The notes: a model not told the origin generated them from the sequence alone. A stretch of 64,000 nt of DNA from Lentimicrobium sp. (GCA_019429275.1 JAHYJC010000004.1:83377-147376), one strand, 5' to 3'. Positions 36,901 through 45,933 are shown, counted from the first letter of the stretch. A program made the numbers and translations.

Positions 36901-37013
36901 CCCTGCTCACCCTTTATGTAGTTCCGGCTATGTATGATTATATTTCGGGCAAAACAAAATCAGTGTCCAATGTCAGTGATCTTTCTGAATCAAGTCAATC
37001 TGAAAATGAATAA
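33924..37013 (+). CDS. RND efflux permease (AcrB/HAE1-like)
   Basis: A 1029-residue proton-driven pump with the usual 12 membrane helices and two large periplasmic domains. It opens MSISSLSIKRPVLATVMSIV. The proton-relay Asp-Asp pair in TM4 is Asp400-Asp401 (IGLVVDDAIVVLENI), and the essential Lys is in IGLVTKNGILIVEFANQ of TM10. VNGIAGIRTLTSTSRDGRS lies in the porter domain. A Gly-rich run (SIGGGGGGGLP, near 650) lies in the second periplasmic domain. The family exports drugs, dyes, bile-like compounds or lipids. It overlaps the outer-membrane gene by 8 bases. Confidence 0.95.
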   Translation: MSISSLSIKRPVLATVMSIVIVLFGVIGLVSVGVREYPSVDPPIVSISTSYVGASADVIESQITEPLEESVNGIAGIRTLTSTSRDGRSNIRVEFDLDVDLETAANDVRDKVSAATRRLPPDVDPPVVTKADADASPIIFVNIRSEQRSLLELNEVAERVFKERLQTIPGVSQIQIWGSRRYSMRLWMDPSRLTAFKLTPVDIRNALLRENVELPSGRIEGQNIELTVRTMGRLETPEDFNNLILKQDGDNIIRFRDVGYAELWPENDRSILRRDGVPMVGTVIVPQPGSNHIEIADEFYKRLELIKKDLPEDITVGIGFDTTEFIRDSIKEVEQSIYIAFILVVFIIFFFLRDWRTTIIPVIVIPISLIGSFFIMYIADFSINVLTLLGIVLAIGLVVDDAIVVLENIYTKIEKGMPPLQAGIQGSAEIFFAVIATTIALATVFLPVIFLEGITGRLFREFGIVLAGSVIISSFVALTLTPMLGTKILKRREKHNYIYNVTEPFFVSLNKAYTDSLNWFLAHKWLAWVISVGAVVLIVGLGSLLQSELAPLEDRSGMRLVSSAPEGITFDYMDAYMKEVTAMVQEKVPEAQAIVSITSPGWSGGTNSGFIRIRLVNPDQRTRSQQEIAGALTKEARKYSAARSYIAQDQSIGGGGGGGLPVQYVIQAPNLEKLKKILPDFMAEVQKSDKFSFADLNLRFNKPEVRVNINREKARIAGVSVRDIAETLQLGLSGQRFGYFIMDGRQYQVIGLVERPYRSQPLDLRSLSVRNAAGDMLQLDNFVTLTEDINPPQLFRYNRFVSATVSANPVEGLTIGDGIAEMDRIADLVLDDTYSTSLSGASKDFAESSSSLVFAFLLALVLIYLVLSAQFESFRDPFIIMFTVPLALAGAVLTLWYFDKTLNIFSQIGIIMLIGLVTKNGILIVEFANQRKSAGLSRLAAISDAASSRFRPILMTSLSTILGALPIALALGAGSASRVSMGTAIIGGLTLSTLLTLYVVPAMYDYISGKTKSVSNVSDLSESSQSENE

Positions 37014-38343
37014 GTTAAATTATAAATTTACAGAACCGGTTATTGTTGTATTGGTTTTGCTTTGCATCATTTGTGCTGGATCATTTCATGCAGGTGCACA
37101 GGTATTCACAGCCGGCGATGCTGTGATAACAGCACTTGAAAATAACTACAATATCCGGATAGCCAGGCTGGGAGAAGAGGAGCTTCGCAATAACCTTACC
37201 CTTGGCAATGCCGGTTTTTTGCCTGGTGTGGGACTGAATGCAGGACAGTCAAACAGCGTTACCAATTCCAGACAGGAATATTTATCAGGCCAGATCAATG
37301 AAAGGGAAAATGCAAAATCAAATTCATTTTCGACAAGTGTAAATATGAACTGGACCATTTTCGACGGTTTCAGAATGTTTAACAATTATTCAATGCTTTC
37401 AAATCAGCTGAAAGCCGGTGAATACAGTACCCGTCTGGCAGTTGAAAACACAATATCTCAGGTGTTGAATAACTACTACAATATTGTTCAGCTGAATCAA
37501 AAAGTAAAGGTTTTTGAAAAGGCGGTTTCCCTTGGCGAAGAGCGCACGGTAATTGCCCGAGAAATGCTGATGATCGGCTCAGGTTCAAGGCTCGATCTGT
37601 TGCAGGCTGAAGTCGATCTGAATACCGATAAATCTCAGTTGCTCGATCTGCAGGAGCGGATTTCCGAAGCTTCTATCGCTCTGAATCAGCTTCTTGCCCG
37701 TGATGCAGGTATAACTTTTGCCGTGGAAGATACATTTAGTCTTATGCCCGGATTTGAATACGAGCGGCTTCTCAAAAAGATGGAAACCGAAAATGTATCC
37801 TTACTCATGTCGAACCTGGATATTGAATTGGCGATGAATCAATTGAAAGATATCAGGGGAAGCCGTTTACCGGGTGTCGGAGTAAATCTGGGTTATAATT
37901 TCAATGTGCAGGCCAGTGAATCCGGCTTTGTAAAATCAGGAAGAACATCCGGGCTGAATTACGGAATTACCGCCTCAATGAACCTGTTCGATGGCTTTAA
38001 CCTGAACCGGCAGCAAAAGAATGCAAAAATAAGGATTGAGGTTGCAGAAATGCAAAAGCAGTCTTATTTAAGTGAATTCAGGGCTGCGCTTCTTTCAACC
38101 TATACCGCTTATAACTACAGGTTAAAAATGGTTGAATTTGAGAAACTAAACCTGCAAACAGCAAATATTAATTTCGACATTGCCGGGGAGCGCTATCGCC
38201 TAGGCGAATTATCGGGCATTGAATACCGCGAAGCACAGAAAAATCTGCTGCTGGCCAACGAAAGGCTGATCAATGCACAGTTTGAAGTCCGCTTACTCGA
38301 AATCATGTTGCTTCAGATCAGTGGTTCAATCTTGCCGGAGTAA
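37006..38343 (+). CDS. TolC-family outer-membrane efflux protein
   Basis: A 445-residue outer-membrane channel completing the tripartite pump. The signal peptide ends at about GAQVF. The mature protein has the two-fold repeat of the OEP family: long helices with ALENNYNIRIARLGEEELRN and, in the second half, DIELAMNQLKDIRGSRLPGVGVNLGY, each followed by a beta-strand pair. The start at 37006 overlaps the permease stop (ATGAATAA) and is preferred over an upstream frame at 36934 inside the permease gene. No terminator is visible just downstream. Confidence 0.92.
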   Translation: MNKLNYKFTEPVIVVLVLLCIICAGSFHAGAQVFTAGDAVITALENNYNIRIARLGEEELRNNLTLGNAGFLPGVGLNAGQSNSVTNSRQEYLSGQINERENAKSNSFSTSVNMNWTIFDGFRMFNNYSMLSNQLKAGEYSTRLAVENTISQVLNNYYNIVQLNQKVKVFEKAVSLGEERTVIAREMLMIGSGSRLDLLQAEVDLNTDKSQLLDLQERISEASIALNQLLARDAGITFAVEDTFSLMPGFEYERLLKKMETENVSLLMSNLDIELAMNQLKDIRGSRLPGVGVNLGYNFNVQASESGFVKSGRTSGLNYGITASMNLFDGFNLNRQQKNAKIRIEVAEMQKQSYLSEFRAALLSTYTAYNYRLKMVEFEKLNLQTANINFDIAGERYRLGELSGIEYREAQKNLLLANERLINAQFEVRLLEIMLLQISGSILPE

Positions 38344-38430
38344 TTCTTTAGTTTGATAATCAGGGTATTATCTGTAAGATTAAGATATGCTTTATGCTAA
38401 TGGCATTCTGTTACATTTCACTTTCTTTAC

Positions 38431-38438
38431 TATCTTTG
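38431..38438 (+). promoter_or_regulatory. -7 element of the GH30 promoter
   Basis: TATCTTTG, an exact consensus, 70 bases before the GH30 ATG. TCTG at 38407-38410 is an imperfect -33 element 20 bases upstream. Transcription would begin near 38445, just before the palindrome at 38451. Confidence 0.55.
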
Positions 38439-38450
38439 CATTGTTATTCT

Positions 38451-38469
38451 TAGTGTAATGATTACACTA
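38451..38469. promoter_or_regulatory. 19-bp perfect palindrome, predicted operator of the GH30 gene
   Basis: TAGTGTAAT-G-ATTACACTA is a perfect inverted repeat with a single central base. It sits about +7 to +25 relative to the predicted start. An odd-centred palindrome of this size fits a dimeric GntR-like or similar repressor; the regulator is not in the window. There is no T run after it, so it is not a terminator. Confidence 0.55.
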
Positions 38470-38508
38470 TCTGTTTGCATATGCATTTAATTTTTAATAC
38501 GATAAATC

Positions 38509-39969
38509 ATGAAACACTTGTTTATCTTAGCCGGAATGGCTTTTTTATGGGGATGTACAAATACAAAGGAGCCTGTAAAGGAGAATGCAAAATATACACT
38601 CCCCGAAGGAAATAAGACTGCAGTATATACAACTGCAATGGATACTGATCTGCGTTTGGTAAAAGGAGAGGATTCAGAATTCACCGATTTTGGGCAACCC
38701 CTCGAAACCCAGATTTGTGTATTTGTAGATCCGACCAAAACCTTTCAGGAGTATCTGGGAATTGGCGGAGCCATAACCGATGCCTCGGCCGAAACATTCT
38801 ACAAATTATCTGAGCAAAAACAACAGGAAGTGCTCGATGCTTACTTCAGCAGGGATAAAGGAATCGGCTACAACATTGTGCGCACCAACATTCACAGTTG
38901 CGACTTTTCAAGTGCCAGTTATACTTATGTGAATGACGGGGATGCCGAACTGGCTTCATTTTCCGTTGAACCCGACAAAAAATACAGAATCCCGATGATA
39001 AAAGCGGCAATAGAAAAAGTAGGCGACGAGGTTGTTTTTTATGCCAGCCCATGGAGTCCACCGGCATGGATGAAAGACAACAACAGTATGCTTCAGGGCG
39101 GAAAGTTGAAAAAAGAGTTTTACCAGAATTGGGCTGAATATTTTGTGAAGTTCATTAAAAGTTACGAAGCTGAAGGAATCCCTGTATGGGGCGTAACCAT
39201 TCAGAATGAACCCATGGCAAAGCAAACCTGGGAATCCTGTATCTGGACAGCTGAAGAAGAGCGTGATTTTCTGAATTATAACCTGGGCCCGACCATGCAC
39301 AAATCAGGGCTGGCCGACAAAAAAATTGTGATGTGGGACCACAACCGCGACCTGATCTATCAGAGGGCCTCAACCTACTTTGCCGATGAAGAAGTCCGCA
39401 AATACGCCTGGGGTATCGGATTTCACTGGTACGAAGACTGGAGTGGCGGAGTTCCGGTATATGAAAACATACAAAGAGTTCAGGAAGCCTTTCCGGATAT
39501 GCATTTGCTGTTTACCGAAGGAACTGCCGAAAGTTTTAATGCAGAACAATATTCTGACTGGTTTTTGGGTGAAGAATACGGGCGCTCAATGATACACGAT
39601 TTTAACAACGGTGCAGTGGGTTGGACCGACTGGAACATTCTGCTCGATGAAACCGGCGGACCAAATCATGTGGGTAATTTCTGTTTCGCTCCCATGCATG
39701 GCGATACCCAAACCGGGGAACTGATTTATACCAATTCCTATTTCTATATCGGCCATTTCTCAAAATTTATTCAACCCGGCGCAAAACGAATCATTGCCTC
39801 GCCCAGCCGCAGTCAGTTGATCAGCACAGCATTTCTGAATCCTGACGGTACAGTGGTTGTGATAGTTATGAATGAAAGTGAGATCAAAACCGATTTCTCT
39901 TTATGGATTGATGGAAAAGCGGCTCCGGCAACAAGTCTGCCAAGATCGATTATGACATTTGTAATTTAA
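38509..39969 (+). CDS. glycoside hydrolase family 30 lipoprotein (glucosylceramidase-like)
   Basis: A 486-residue predicted lipoprotein (signal ending FLWGC at residues 14-18). It has the GH30 (beta/alpha)8 barrel plus beta-sandwich fold. QEYLGIGGAITDASAETFYKL marks the N-terminal barrel. The acid/base is Glu234 (VTIQNEPMAKQTWESC) and the nucleophile Glu337 (LLFTEGTAESF). Members hydrolyse beta-1,6-glucans, beta-glucosylceramides or xylans; sequence alone does not separate these. It is single-gene, with its own promoter, operator palindrome and tandem terminators. This suggests induction by a specific glycan. No SusC/SusD pair is adjacent. Confidence 0.92.
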   Translation: MKHLFILAGMAFLWGCTNTKEPVKENAKYTLPEGNKTAVYTTAMDTDLRLVKGEDSEFTDFGQPLETQICVFVDPTKTFQEYLGIGGAITDASAETFYKLSEQKQQEVLDAYFSRDKGIGYNIVRTNIHSCDFSSASYTYVNDGDAELASFSVEPDKKYRIPMIKAAIEKVGDEVVFYASPWSPPAWMKDNNSMLQGGKLKKEFYQNWAEYFVKFIKSYEAEGIPVWGVTIQNEPMAKQTWESCIWTAEEERDFLNYNLGPTMHKSGLADKKIVMWDHNRDLIYQRASTYFADEEVRKYAWGIGFHWYEDWSGGVPVYENIQRVQEAFPDMHLLFTEGTAESFNAEQYSDWFLGEEYGRSMIHDFNNGAVGWTDWNILLDETGGPNHVGNFCFAPMHGDTQTGELIYTNSYFYIGHFSKFIQPGAKRIIASPSRSQLISTAFLNPDGTVVVIVMNESEIKTDFSLWIDGKAAPATSLPRSIMTFVI

Positions 39970-39992
39970 TCATTTAACTAATTTTACTTAGC

Positions 39993-40033
39993 AAGGCTGC
40001 CAATGGTGTTTTGATGGCATATTGCCTTTTTTT
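39993..40033 (+). terminator. first of two tandem terminators after GH30
   Basis: AAGGC with TGCCA (from 39993) pairs with TGGCA and GCCTT (ending 40028), followed by seven T. Confidence 0.6.
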
Positions 40034-40069
40034 AACACAAAAAGCCCTTAATTAAGGGCTTTTTGTGTT
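40034..40069. terminator. 36-base perfect palindrome terminator
   Basis: Two perfect 18-base arms (AACACAAAAAGCCCTTAA and its complement) with A and T tracts on both sides make a bidirectional terminator immediately behind the first one. Confidence 0.8.
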
Positions 40070-40163
40070 TACATCTTAATAATGCATAAAGCTAACACAA
40101 CAATTTTTACTTCGTAAAATAACGGACAATTTTTTTGGCGTAATGTACATTTTTCAGACCTTT

Positions 40164-40171
40164 TATTTTTG
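40164..40171 (+). promoter_or_regulatory. -7 element before the split T9SS gene
   Basis: TATTTTTG, 72 bases before the ATG at 40243. The nearest TTTG (40134-40137) is 26 bases away, longer than usual. Confidence 0.4.
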
Positions 40172-40242
40172 CCTGACCTCCTCCCGCAAAGTCGGTCAAT
40201 TATAAAATATCTTTATCTTTAATCTTTTAAAAATTCGATATT

Positions 40243-41433
40243 ATGAAAAAGGTCGCTAGCTTTATTACATTTCTGTTCCTTTACAGTTGTGTATTTTCCC
40301 AGTTCCCGATTCCTATTATTGACCTAAACCCAGACTCAACGTTTAATGACTATCCAATTAACAGCAAAACCCAATCACAACTGGTTACTTTAATTGACGA
40401 TGGTGATACCCCTCTTCTGGTAAATAGTATAACAAGCTCAGCGCCTTTCGAAGCGTTGTTGCTACATGATGAGTTGATGAATACATCTCCGTATCTTAGT
40501 GATACAGCCCTGATTGAAGCCGGGAAGAAAGAGGAAGTATTAAACAGCGCCCTGGTGCGTGATATAACGGTGGCCAACCCGCATTCAGCAAAATCACCTG
40601 AAGTAATTTCAGCGCTTGAACATCGAAACGAATCCTTGCCTGAAGGTATATGGGAAGAAATCAAAGCCGGTAAAAATCAAATCAGTGCCAGACAGGCGCT
40701 TGAAATCAGCATTTCTGATCTTTCGGCAGATAAGGCCTTATTCAAAACTCTGCTGATGCAGGCTTATCAGGAAGAAAACAAAAACGACAGTTTACGATGG
40801 CTGCTGAATCAAATTCCCGATGAGCTTTCTGCCTACAAATCTACCTGGACCTGGTTTGATGAGGGAAATGCAGGCTATGGACTGATTGCAATTCAGAATG
40901 TTGATTTAACAACTGTACCCGAAAGTCACCGAAATTACCAAAACGGGTATGTTCAGCTTGCTGAAATTATAAATCAACTGGCAACCGATACATCCTATGT
41001 TCTACAGAATGACACTTCAGCGCTAAATACCCTTCAGAATCTTGCCTTAGGCGACAATCCTGCCGGCATCTCAGCCCGTAACCTGCTTACAGCTTAACGT
41101 TTGATGAATTATGAAGCGGTTATTCCGGTTCCTGACACTACCCTGAAGTCAGCAGCATCATCATTTGATACTCCCCGAAAGGCAAAGGATGATAAAACAG
41201 GTATCCATGTTTTCCCTAACCCTGCCAACGATTACACCATAGTAAGTTACAATATGGAAGGAATCGTTGTTATGGAACTATTAAGCCAGGATGGGCGTGT
41301 AATCAGGTCGGAGAATCTGAAACCCGGCATCAACCAGCACCTTTTCCGCACTGAAGGTTTGCCATCAGGAGTCTATACTTTAAACCTAAAAGGTGGCAGT
41401 AAAGTTTTAACCACCAAATTGATAATCAGGTAA
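40243..41433 (+). pseudogene. secreted T9SS protein interrupted by one in-frame stop
   Basis: The reading frame is continuous from the ATG at 40243 to a stop ending at 41433, except for a single TAA at 41095-41097. The first part (284 residues) has a signal peptide (MKKVASFITFLFLYSCVFSQ) and a helical Asp/Ser-rich body without known motifs. The part after the stop (from 41098) reads RLMNYEAVIPVPDTT and then a complete T9SS sorting domain (HVFPNPANDYTIVS to LTTKLIIR). Because both parts stay in the same frame with matching composition, this is one gene split by a nonsense codon or a sequencing error. The N-terminal product would lack its T9SS signal and remain in the periplasm. Confidence 0.75.
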
Positions 41434-41452
41434 TTTGCTCAAACCGACAATC

Positions 41453-41476
41453 CTGCAGGCGGCTTTGTGCCTGCAG
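41453..41476 (+). other. stem-loop after the split T9SS gene
   Basis: CTGCAGGC (41453-41460) pairs with GCCTGCAG (41469-41476) around an 8-nt loop. There is no clear T run, so it may be a transcript-end or mRNA-stability hairpin. Confidence 0.35.
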
Positions 41477-41498
41477 CATTGATTTAAAATTGACTAGA

Positions 41499-43136
41499 AT
41501 GAAAATCAAGATATTCCTATTATTTTCTTTTTTTCTTTTATTGCCGGTTTTGGTTATTTCCCAAATATGGCCTAAAATATACATCAATCCCGGGATATAT
41601 TCAACCGGCAAGGTAGCTTTTGAGACTTACGACAATGGTATCATACTTCTTTCTGAGAATTTTAGCCAGATTAAGGAATCTGGCTGGCTGATTAAAACAG
41701 ATGTTAATGGAGAAGTATTATGGGAAAGGTTATTGGGCAAGCCTTCACAATATCTTTCATTAGTTGATAACATGTCACTAACCAGTGATTCAGGTGTAAT
41801 AATTGCTATGGGAACACGGTTTCTTGAACCAAACCCAAATGAAGTCCTTGGTGATCCTGTATATGTTAAACTGAATAACTGCGGTCAGTTAGACTGGTGT
41901 ATGCTCATAAGCATTCAGGGAACCAGTAATTCCGGAACAGATGTTGTTCAGACCAACGATGGATTTACAGGTCTTTACACAAATTGGAATGTACCCACCA
42001 ACTCAATAGGAGTTGTTAAAATGGATAATAATGGCCAGATACAATGGATGTTTACCTATGACTCCGATACAATTGTTGATAATATGCCTTTTGATATTCT
42101 TGCCCTGGATGATGGTTCTACCATAATAACCGGCTATGGTTATTATGATGATGGGCAATCTGCTACTGTGAGTTTAAAGCCAATAAAGCTGCATATTGCT
42201 ACGGACGGTGAAGTAATAAGCTGGCAGGCAGTGCATTACAATAATGACTCATTAAGAGGAGCAGACTACCAGACCGTTAAGGACAACAGGGGAAATCTGT
42301 ATTCAGCCGGATACACCGTTACCACACAGACATACCCATATAATTTTGGCAAAAAAACGCTAAGAAAACAAAAGATAGATGGAACAGCTTTGGCGTATTA
42401 TGTACTGATGGATACGTTAAGCACTTATGGTTTATTAGACTGGATGGTTGACAGTACCATAGTTATCACAGGGTCATTTGAGATATATGAAAATAACTGG
42501 TGGAGATACCCATCTGACTTGTCCATAATTGATAAATTGGGGAATGTCATTTACCACCGTAGATTACTTGATGATTATTGGGGATCCTCTTACAGGGTAT
42601 CAACCACCCATGACAATAAAATCCTGGCCACCGGCAGCGCCGAAGAAAATCCATACGGCCCCATGCTTAACACCTTCCTTTTCAAACTTACCTCCACCCT
42701 TGAGGATGATGTGTTTGATCCCACCCCGCGTGAATACGACTATGCCTGCCCTGGCGGCGTGGCACCCCACGATACCATTGGCATGGAAGAATGCGATATA
42801 GTGGTAAGCGCTGAGCACCTGGCCACCCTCCCCGATGTGGCGGTGATGGAGGTTTATCCCAATCCGGTTAACGATCAGTTTCAGGTACGATTGCCGGAGT
42901 TTATTGCCCTGCGCAACAACAACAAAGGCTTAAACACCGCCCTGTTCCAAAGCAACTACCAGCAGCAAAGCGCCTTGCAGGTTTTTGATTTGAGTGGCCG
43001 GTTTATAACAGTGCAAAAACTAACACAAGGGCAGTTGATCGCCACATTCGATGCATCAAACTGGGCGCCGGGGATGTATCTGCTCAGGCTGGTTTATAAA
43101 GATAAGACGGTGGGAAGTGCGAAGGTGGTGAGGTAG
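41499..43136 (+). CDS. T9SS-exported propeller-like protein
   Basis: A 545-residue secreted protein starting at ATG 41499 (MKIKIFLLFSFFLLLPVLVISQ); a TTG nine bases earlier is less likely. The body holds repeated units with a strand pattern such as GWLIKTDVNGEVLWERLLG and VKMDNNGQIQWMFTYD, resembling the propeller repeats of the protein at 50001-51611. The C-terminus carries a T9SS domain (MEVYPNPVNDQFQVRLPEF to KTVGSAKVVR), here with an unusual insertion rich in Asn and Gln. The last ~540 bases are markedly richer in G+C than the first 1,100, as if the C-terminal module had a different history. No enzymatic motif is seen. Confidence 0.8.
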   Translation: MKIKIFLLFSFFLLLPVLVISQIWPKIYINPGIYSTGKVAFETYDNGIILLSENFSQIKESGWLIKTDVNGEVLWERLLGKPSQYLSLVDNMSLTSDSGVIIAMGTRFLEPNPNEVLGDPVYVKLNNCGQLDWCMLISIQGTSNSGTDVVQTNDGFTGLYTNWNVPTNSIGVVKMDNNGQIQWMFTYDSDTIVDNMPFDILALDDGSTIITGYGYYDDGQSATVSLKPIKLHIATDGEVISWQAVHYNNDSLRGADYQTVKDNRGNLYSAGYTVTTQTYPYNFGKKTLRKQKIDGTALAYYVLMDTLSTYGLLDWMVDSTIVITGSFEIYENNWWRYPSDLSIIDKLGNVIYHRRLLDDYWGSSYRVSTTHDNKILATGSAEENPYGPMLNTFLFKLTSTLEDDVFDPTPREYDYACPGGVAPHDTIGMEECDIVVSAEHLATLPDVAVMEVYPNPVNDQFQVRLPEFIALRNNNKGLNTALFQSNYQQQSALQVFDLSGRFITVQKLTQGQLIATFDASNWAPGMYLLRLVYKDKTVGSAKVVR

Positions 43137-43236
43137 GATTGTAAGGGGAGACAAGGGGATAAGGGGAGATGGAGAGAAAAAAAACGACTCAAGTTAAAAG
43201 TAAAGTAAGAAAAAGAAAAAAAAATCAGGAAAAAGG

Positions 43237-43267
43237 TTGTGCACATAAAAATAATGTTCTATTTTTG
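43237..43267 (+). promoter_or_regulatory. rpsO promoter
   Basis: TTG (43237-43239), 20 bases, TATTTTTG (43260-43267), a near-ideal consensus, 35 bases before the rpsO ATG. Confidence 0.7.
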
Positions 43268-43302
43268 CAGCCCGTTTCAAAAGACATAAAATCATTACTG
43301 AC

Positions 43303-43572
43303 ATGTACTTAACTTCAGAAGTAAAAACAAATATTTTTAGTGAAAATGGCGCAAGTGCTGCAGATACAGGATCAGCAGAATCACAGATTGCGCTCTTTAC
43401 TCACCGTATTCAGCATCTTACAGCTCACCTTAAAATTTTCAGAAATGATAAAGTAACCGAGCGTTCACTGGTCCGTTTGGTAGGTAAACGCAGAAGATTG
43501 CTCGATTATCTGAAGGCCAAAGACATTGAAAGATACAGGCAGATTGTAAAAAAACTGAACCTGAGAAAGTAA
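43303..43572 (+). CDS. rpsO: 30S ribosomal protein S15
   Basis: An 89-residue ribosomal protein that binds 16S rRNA early in small-subunit assembly. The length is exact for the family. Conserved pieces are DTGSAESQIALFTHRIQHLTAHL, FRNDKVTERSLVRLVGKRRRLLDYL and RYRQIVKKLNLRK. It has its own promoter and a strong terminator, and precedes pnp, the classic rpsO-pnp order. Confidence 0.98.
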   Translation: MYLTSEVKTNIFSENGASAADTGSAESQIALFTHRIQHLTAHLKIFRNDKVTERSLVRLVGKRRRLLDYLKAKDIERYRQIVKKLNLRK

Positions 43573-43592
43573 CGTTTTCCATAAGAATTTTA

Positions 43593-43623
43593 AAAAAGAG
43601 GCAATCCTGTATTGCCTCTTTTT
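43593..43623 (+). terminator. rpsO terminator
   Basis: A 13-bp stem, AAAAAGAGGCAAT (43593-43605) with ATTGCCTCTTTTT (43611-43623), and a 5-nt loop. Confidence 0.8.
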
Positions 43624-43678
43624 GCTTGAACAGGTATGCTTTATTTTTTTTATTTCTCGTATCAATGATTTTATATAC

Positions 43679-43686
43679 TAATTTTG
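43679..43686 (+). promoter_or_regulatory. -7 element of the pnp promoter
   Basis: TAATTTTG, exact consensus, 58 bases before the pnp ATG. No TTG at the -33 spacing was found. Confidence 0.5.
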
Positions 43687-43744
43687 CGGGCAGTTTTCTC
43701 CGGTTGGGGGAAACAGATTAAATACCAATTTCACAATAATTTAT

Positions 43745-45877
43745 ATGCAAGGAATAGTAAAAACTTTCGACATCGGAGATGGAAGGACCATCTCAATTGA
43801 AACCGGTCGCCTGGCTAAACAGGCCGACGGATCTGTAATCGTACGAATGGGTGATACCATGTTGCTGGCAACTGTGGTAGCCCGAAAAGAAGCCTCTGAA
43901 AATGTCGATTTTATGCCCCTTTCGGTTGAATACCGAGAGAAGTATGCCGCTGCCGGTCGTTATCCCGGCGGTTTTTTTAAACGTGAAGCCCGCCCGTCGG
44001 ACTACGAAATTCTTATTTCACGCCTGGTTGACAGAGCATTGAGACCTTTGTTCCCAGATGATTTTCATGCAGAAACACAGGTTTTGATTACCCTTATATC
44101 TCTTGATGAAAATGTGCTTCCCGATGCTCTTGCCGGTTTGGCTGCATCTGCTGCGCTTGCCGTTTCGGATATTCCTTTCAATGGGCCCATTTCTGAAGTT
44201 CGCGTAGCACGTATCAACGGAAAGTTTGTTGTGAATCCTACAACCAAAGATATGGAGCAGGCTGATATCGATATTATGGTTGCTGCTTCTTTCGACAATA
44301 TTATGATGGTTGAAGGCGAAATGAGTGAAGTATCGGAAAACGATATGATTGAGGCCATTAAGTTTGCCCACGAACATATCAAAATCCAGTGCAATGCTCA
44401 GCTCGAGCTTGCAGCTATGGTTGAAAAGGCCAGTCCAAAACGTGAATATTCCCATGAAAACAATGATCCTGATCTGAAGGCAGCCCTGCATAAATTTGCT
44501 TATGACCGGGTTTTTGAAATCGCAAGCCACGCCACTGCAAAACATGAGCGTACCGATGCTTTCAAGGCAATCAAAGAAGAGTTTATTGCTTCACTCGAAC
44601 CTGAAGTTGCAGCTGAAAAAGCCAATATGATTTCACGTTATTACCATGATGTGGAAAAAGAAGCTGTGCGCAATGCAATCCTCGATAACCGTCAGCGCCT
44701 CGACGGCCGCAAACTTGACGAAATACGCCCCATCTGGAGCGAAGTGGATTATCTTCCTGCTGTTCATGGATCTGCTATCTTTACCCGTGGTGAAACACAA
44801 TCGCTTACCACTGTTACCCTCGGTACCAAGCTCGATGAGCAGATGATTGATGGTGTGGTTTTCGAAGAAAAAATTAAATTCATTCTTCATTATAACTTCC
44901 CTCCGTTCTGCACAGGTGAAGTAAAAAGAATGCTGGGAACCAGCCGCCGCGAAGTCGGACATGGTAACCTTGCCCTTCGTGCACTGAAACCCGTAATTCC
45001 CGGTGGCGAGGAAAATCCTTATACCATTCGTATCGTAAGTGATATTCTTGAGTCAAACGGATCTTCATCTATGGCTACGGTTTGTGCCGGCACTATGGCA
45101 CTGATGGATGCAGGGGTTAAAATCAAAAAACCGGTTTCAGGCATTGCCATGGGACTGATTTCTGATACAAAAACCAAGCGCTTTGCTGTGCTCAGCGATA
45201 TTCTCGGTGACGAAGATCACCTTGGCGATATGGATTTCAAGGTAACCGGAACCATTGATGGAATCACTGCTTGCCAGATGGACATCAAAGTTGACGGAAT
45301 GCCCTATGAAGTGCTTGCCGAAGCACTTGAGCAGGCAAAACGCGGCCGCCATTACATCCTCGGCGAAATGGCCAAAACCATCACCAAACCCCGCGAAGAT
45401 TACAAACCGCACGTTCCACGTATTGTAAAGATGACCATTCCCAAAGAATTTATCGGTGCCGTGATTGGACCCGGAGGAAAAGTCATTCAGGAAATGCAGC
45501 GCGAAACCGGCTCCACCATTGTAATTGAAGAGGTTGGAGAATTCGGAATCATCGATATTGTTTCCAATAACAAAGATTCCATTGATGCCGTTATGGAAAA
45601 AATTAAACGCATTGTTGCCATTCCCGAAATAGGAACCATCTATCATGGCGTTGTGAAGAACATTACTGCCTTTGGTGCTTTTGTCGAAGTGCTTCCTGGT
45701 AAAGATGGTTTGTTGCACATATCAGAGATTGACCATAAGCGAATTGAAAAGGTTGAATCCGTGCTGAAAGTAGGTCAGGAAATAGAGGTAAAACTCATAG
45801 AAATTGACAGCAAAACAGGGAAATTGAAACTTTCACGCAAAGTTTTGCTCCCAAAACCGGAGCAGAATCAGCAATAA
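43745..45877 (+). CDS. pnp: polyribonucleotide nucleotidyltransferase (PNPase)
   Basis: A 710-residue 3'-5' phosphorolytic exoribonuclease, core of the RNA degradosome. Two RNase PH-like domains are present: the first with [21 protein letters not shown] and [28 protein letters not shown], the second with [15 protein letters not shown] and [26 protein letters not shown]. The second ends with the catalytic [21 protein letters not shown] domain ([20 protein letters not shown], near residue 575) and an S1 domain ([30 protein letters not shown]) close the protein. Complete and normal in length. It lies 56 bases before rpoD. Confidence 0.98.
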   Translation: MQGIVKTFDIGDGRTISIETGRLAKQADGSVIVRMGDTMLLATVVARKEASENVDFMPLSVEYREKYAAAGRYPGGFFKREARPSDYEILISRLVDRALRPLFPDDFHAETQVLITLISLDENVLPDALAGLAASAALAVSDIPFNGPISEVRVARINGKFVVNPTTKDMEQADIDIMVAASFDNIMMVEGEMSEVSENDMIEAIKFAHEHIKIQCNAQLELAAMVEKASPKREYSHENNDPDLKAALHKFAYDRVFEIASHATAKHERTDAFKAIKEEFIASLEPEVAAEKANMISRYYHDVEKEAVRNAILDNRQRLDGRKLDEIRPIWSEVDYLPAVHGSAIFTRGETQSLTTVTLGTKLDEQMIDGVVFEEKIKFILHYNFPPFCTGEVKRMLGTSRREVGHGNLALRALKPVIPGGEENPYTIRIVSDILESNGSSSMATVCAGTMALMDAGVKIKKPVSGIAMGLISDTKTKRFAVLSDILGDEDHLGDMDFKVTGTIDGITACQMDIKVDGMPYEVLAEALEQAKRGRHYILGEMAKTITKPREDYKPHVPRIVKMTIPKEFIGAVIGPGGKVIQEMQRETGSTIVIEEVGEFGIIDIVSNNKDSIDAVMEKIKRIVAIPEIGTIYHGVVKNITAFGAFVEVLPGKDGLLHISEIDHKRIEKVESVLKVGQEIEVKLIEIDSKTGKLKLSRKVLLPKPEQNQQ

Positions 45878-45933
45878 TGTAACATTTATCCGATTTTTTC
45901 GTAAAAGATTTGCTGTTAACCTAAAGTCAGTAT

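Noticed and set aside
44018..44545. 175-codon minus-strand frame inside pnp, and a similar one at 45137-45718
   Set aside because: These are antisense shadows of a conserved coding gene. The products are His/Asn/Phe-rich with no family likeness.
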